This document shows positions 6,760 to 8,255 of a stretch of 8,255 nucleotides of DNA, piece after piece (within the stretch, counting starts at the first letter, position 1; every line of letters begins with the position of its first letter). The translations under genes and the position numbers were made by a program. The stretch lies in contig JAISXN010000073.1 in the NCBI GenBank assembly GCA_031270525.1, positions 1 through 8,255 of the forward strand, read 5' to 3'. Under the pieces are notes generated by a model. It had not been told where the DNA came from. It did not search any database and saw nothing but the letters and a program-made list of their open reading frames with translations. The stretch is from Candidatus Symbiothrix sp. (GTDB lineage: Bacteria; Bacteroidota; Bacteroidia; Bacteroidales; Azobacteroidaceae).

Positions 6760-8255
6760 ATGTTAGTAAAGGTCTATGCAGCAGCCCTTCAGGGCATTCA
6801 TGCAAATATTATTACGATTGAAGTCAATTGTAGTAAAGGTATTAAATTTTTTTTGGTGGGTCTTCCCGATATCAGTATTAAGGAATCGCATGAGCGGATT
6901 ATTTCCGCATTGGGTGAAATCGGGTTAAAATTCCCTCGAAAACAGATTGTTATCAATATGGCGCCGGCCGACGTCAGGAAAGAAGGCGCCGCCTACGATT
7001 TGCCGTTGGCTATCGGTATTCTGACCGGAGCGGAGAAAATCAAAGCAGATAAAACCGGAGATTATCTGATGATGGGAGAATTGTCGTTGGACGGCAGTCT
7101 GAAATCGGTGAAAGGCGTATTGCCGATTGCCGTTAAAGCGAGAGAATGTGGCTTCAAAGGTGTTATTCTTCCGGCTTGCAATGCGCGGGAAGCCGCAGTG
7201 GTACAAGATTTGGAAGTTTATGGCGCGGAGAATCTCCTGGAGGTAATCGACTTTTTCAACGGGAAGAAAGAATTGACTCGTACCATTGTCGACCCTCGTA
7301 AGGAATTTTATGACAATCAAGCCAAAATTGATTGGGATTTCTCGGAAGTCAAAGGACAGGAAGGCGCTAAGCGAGCGATTGAAGTGGCTTGCGCCGGCGG
7401 ACATAATATCCTCCTTGTCGGCAGTCCGGGAGCAGGTAAAAGCATGTTAGCCAAACGAATACCCTCTATTCTTCCTCCTTTGACACTGAGTGAGAGTCTG
7501 GAAACGACCAAGATTCATTCGGTTGCAGGGAAAATCAATCATAACGGTTCGCTGATTGCCGTTCGTCCTTTCCGGAATCCTCATCATTCCATATCCATGG
7601 TAGCGATGGTTGGCGGCGGTTCTTATCCTCAACCGGGGGAAATCAGTCTCGCGCATAATGGCGTTTTGTTTTTGGACGAAATGGCGGAGTTTGCCCGTGG
7701 CGTTCTGGAAGTTCTGCGGCAACCTTTGGAAGACAGGAGAATTACCATTTCCAGGGCGAAATTCAGTATTGATTATCCGGCGGGATTTATGTTGGTCGCT
7801 TCCATGAATCCCTGTCCGTGCGGGAATTTTAATAATCCCAATAAAGCTTGCGTCTGTACCTCCGAACAAGTTCGGAAATATCTGAACCGGATATCAGGCC
7901 CTTTGATGGATAGGATTGATATTCAGATAGAAATCGTACCAGTTCCGTTTGAAGATATTTCGGATATTCGTCCGGCCGAGTCGAGCGAAAACATTCGCGA
8001 GCGGGTAATTCGTGCGCGAAAAATTCAGGAGGAACGTTTTTCCGGAGAAGATGGAATCTATTGTAATGCACAGATGCACACTCGTTTGCTTCATCAGCAC
8101 GCTCAACCCGACGCAGCGGGCTTAAGTCGTTTAAAAGATGCTATGGAACGGCTCAATCTTTCTGCGCGGGCTTATGACCGCATTTTGCGGGTGGCGCGTA
8201 CCATTGCGGATTTGGGGGATTCCGAAAGAATACAGGTCGGGCATATTGCGGAGGC
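6760..8255 (+). CDS. comM: YifB/ComM family Mg-chelatase-like AAA+ ATPase, 3' end cut by window edge
   Basis: The first 498 codons of a protein that is usually about 510 residues, so only the last dozen or so are missing. Domains in order: an N-terminal ChlI-like, Lon/S5-fold region (about 20-145, with GLPDISIKESHERI and INMAPADVRKEG); the Mg-chelatase AAA+ core (about 185-395) with Walker A GSPGAGKS (221-228), Walker B VLFLDE (302-307) and an arginine in GPLMDRID (R385); and the C-terminal Mg-chelatase helical domain (about 400 to the edge). The family cysteine cluster MNPCPCG plus CVC is intact (C352, C354, C364, C366) and could bind a metal. Despite the name it is not a chelatase subunit: ComM of Vibrio cholerae is a hexameric helicase that promotes branch migration during natural transformation, while its role in species not known to be competent is unclear. 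The start ATG gives the usual family N-terminus MLVKVYAAALQG. No frameshift is seen. Confidence 0.95.
   Translation, partial: MLVKVYAAALQGIHANIITIEVNCSKGIKFFLVGLPDISIKESHERIISALGEIGLKFPRKQIVINMAPADVRKEGAAYDLPLAIGILTGAEKIKADKTGDYLMMGELSLDGSLKSVKGVLPIAVKARECGFKGVILPACNAREAAVVQDLEVYGAENLLEVIDFFNGKKELTRTIVDPRKEFYDNQAKIDWDFSEVKGQEGAKRAIEVACAGGHNILLVGSPGAGKSMLAKRIPSILPPLTLSESLETTKIHSVAGKINHNGSLIAVRPFRNPHHSISMVAMVGGGSYPQPGEISLAHNGVLFLDEMAEFARGVLEVLRQPLEDRRITISRAKFSIDYPAGFMLVASMNPCPCGNFNNPNKACVCTSEQVRKYLNRISGPLMDRIDIQIEIVPVPFEDISDIRPAESSENIRERVIRARKIQEERFSGEDGIYCNAQMHTRLLHQHAQPDAAGLSRLKDAMERLNLSARAYDRILRVARTIADLGDSERIQVGHIAE

Noticed and set aside
7804..7857. Four-cysteine cluster in ComM as a novel metal site
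   Set aside because: From memory the MNPCPCG and C-x-C pattern is a general feature of the YifB/ComM family, so it is not special to this sequence.
6925..7869. Long open frames on the minus strand opposite comM
   Set aside because: The plus strand encodes the full YifB/ComM protein with Walker A, Walker B and the cysteine cluster; the antisense translations show no recognisable domain and arise from codon usage.
7829..8106. Two overlapping minus-strand open frames opposite the comM C-terminal region
   Set aside because: They lie opposite well-conserved ComM sequence, overlap each other in different frames and show no domain or initiation signal.

Overview
The window looks like ordinary chromosomal DNA from a member of the Bacteroidota, most likely the order Bacteroidales. 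The evidence is the protein types (a PG_1098-like methyltransferase, a DUF4369-like/thioredoxin-fold lipoprotein, a Bacteroidales-style YifB/ComM), A-rich gene leaders without clear Shine-Dalgarno sequences, and two matches to the Bacteroidota promoter element TAnnTTTG. I cannot name a genus from sequence alone. I see no tRNA, rRNA, CRISPR array, insertion sequence, prophage or attachment site, and no stretch over 300 bases lacks a gene.

Left part (1-5451, minus strand, read right to left): four tightly packed genes that are probably one operon. In transcription order they are a cytoplasmic alpha-solenoid/TPR protein of unknown function, a membrane-anchored lytic transglycosylase of the MltF type, glutamate racemase MurI, and an SAM-dependent methyltransferase of the PG_1098 type that runs off the left edge. 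The junctions are a 7-nt gap (or an 11-nt overlap if mltF starts earlier), a 4-nt ATGA overlap and an 11-nt overlap, so translational coupling is likely. Two members handle peptidoglycan: MurI makes D-glutamate for the stem peptide and MltF cleaves the glycan strand.

Middle (5452-5561): a 110-nt divergent intergenic region. It holds a TAnnTTTG element facing each way and an A/T tract between them. The leftward element overlaps the earliest possible TTG start of the TPR gene and therefore argues for a later ATG start.

Right part (5562-8255, plus strand): a lipoprotein with a thioredoxin-like domain whose CxxC motif has become SPFC, then a 55-nt A-rich spacer and a nearly complete comM/yifB gene encoding a Mg-chelatase-like AAA+ ATPase, cut by the right edge about 14 residues short of the usual length.

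I did not find a clearly new multi-gene system. The points most worth a second look are the uncharacterised TPR protein in a peptidoglycan operon, the placement of murI, and the lipoprotein that has lost its first active-site cysteine while carrying another cysteine right after the cis-proline.
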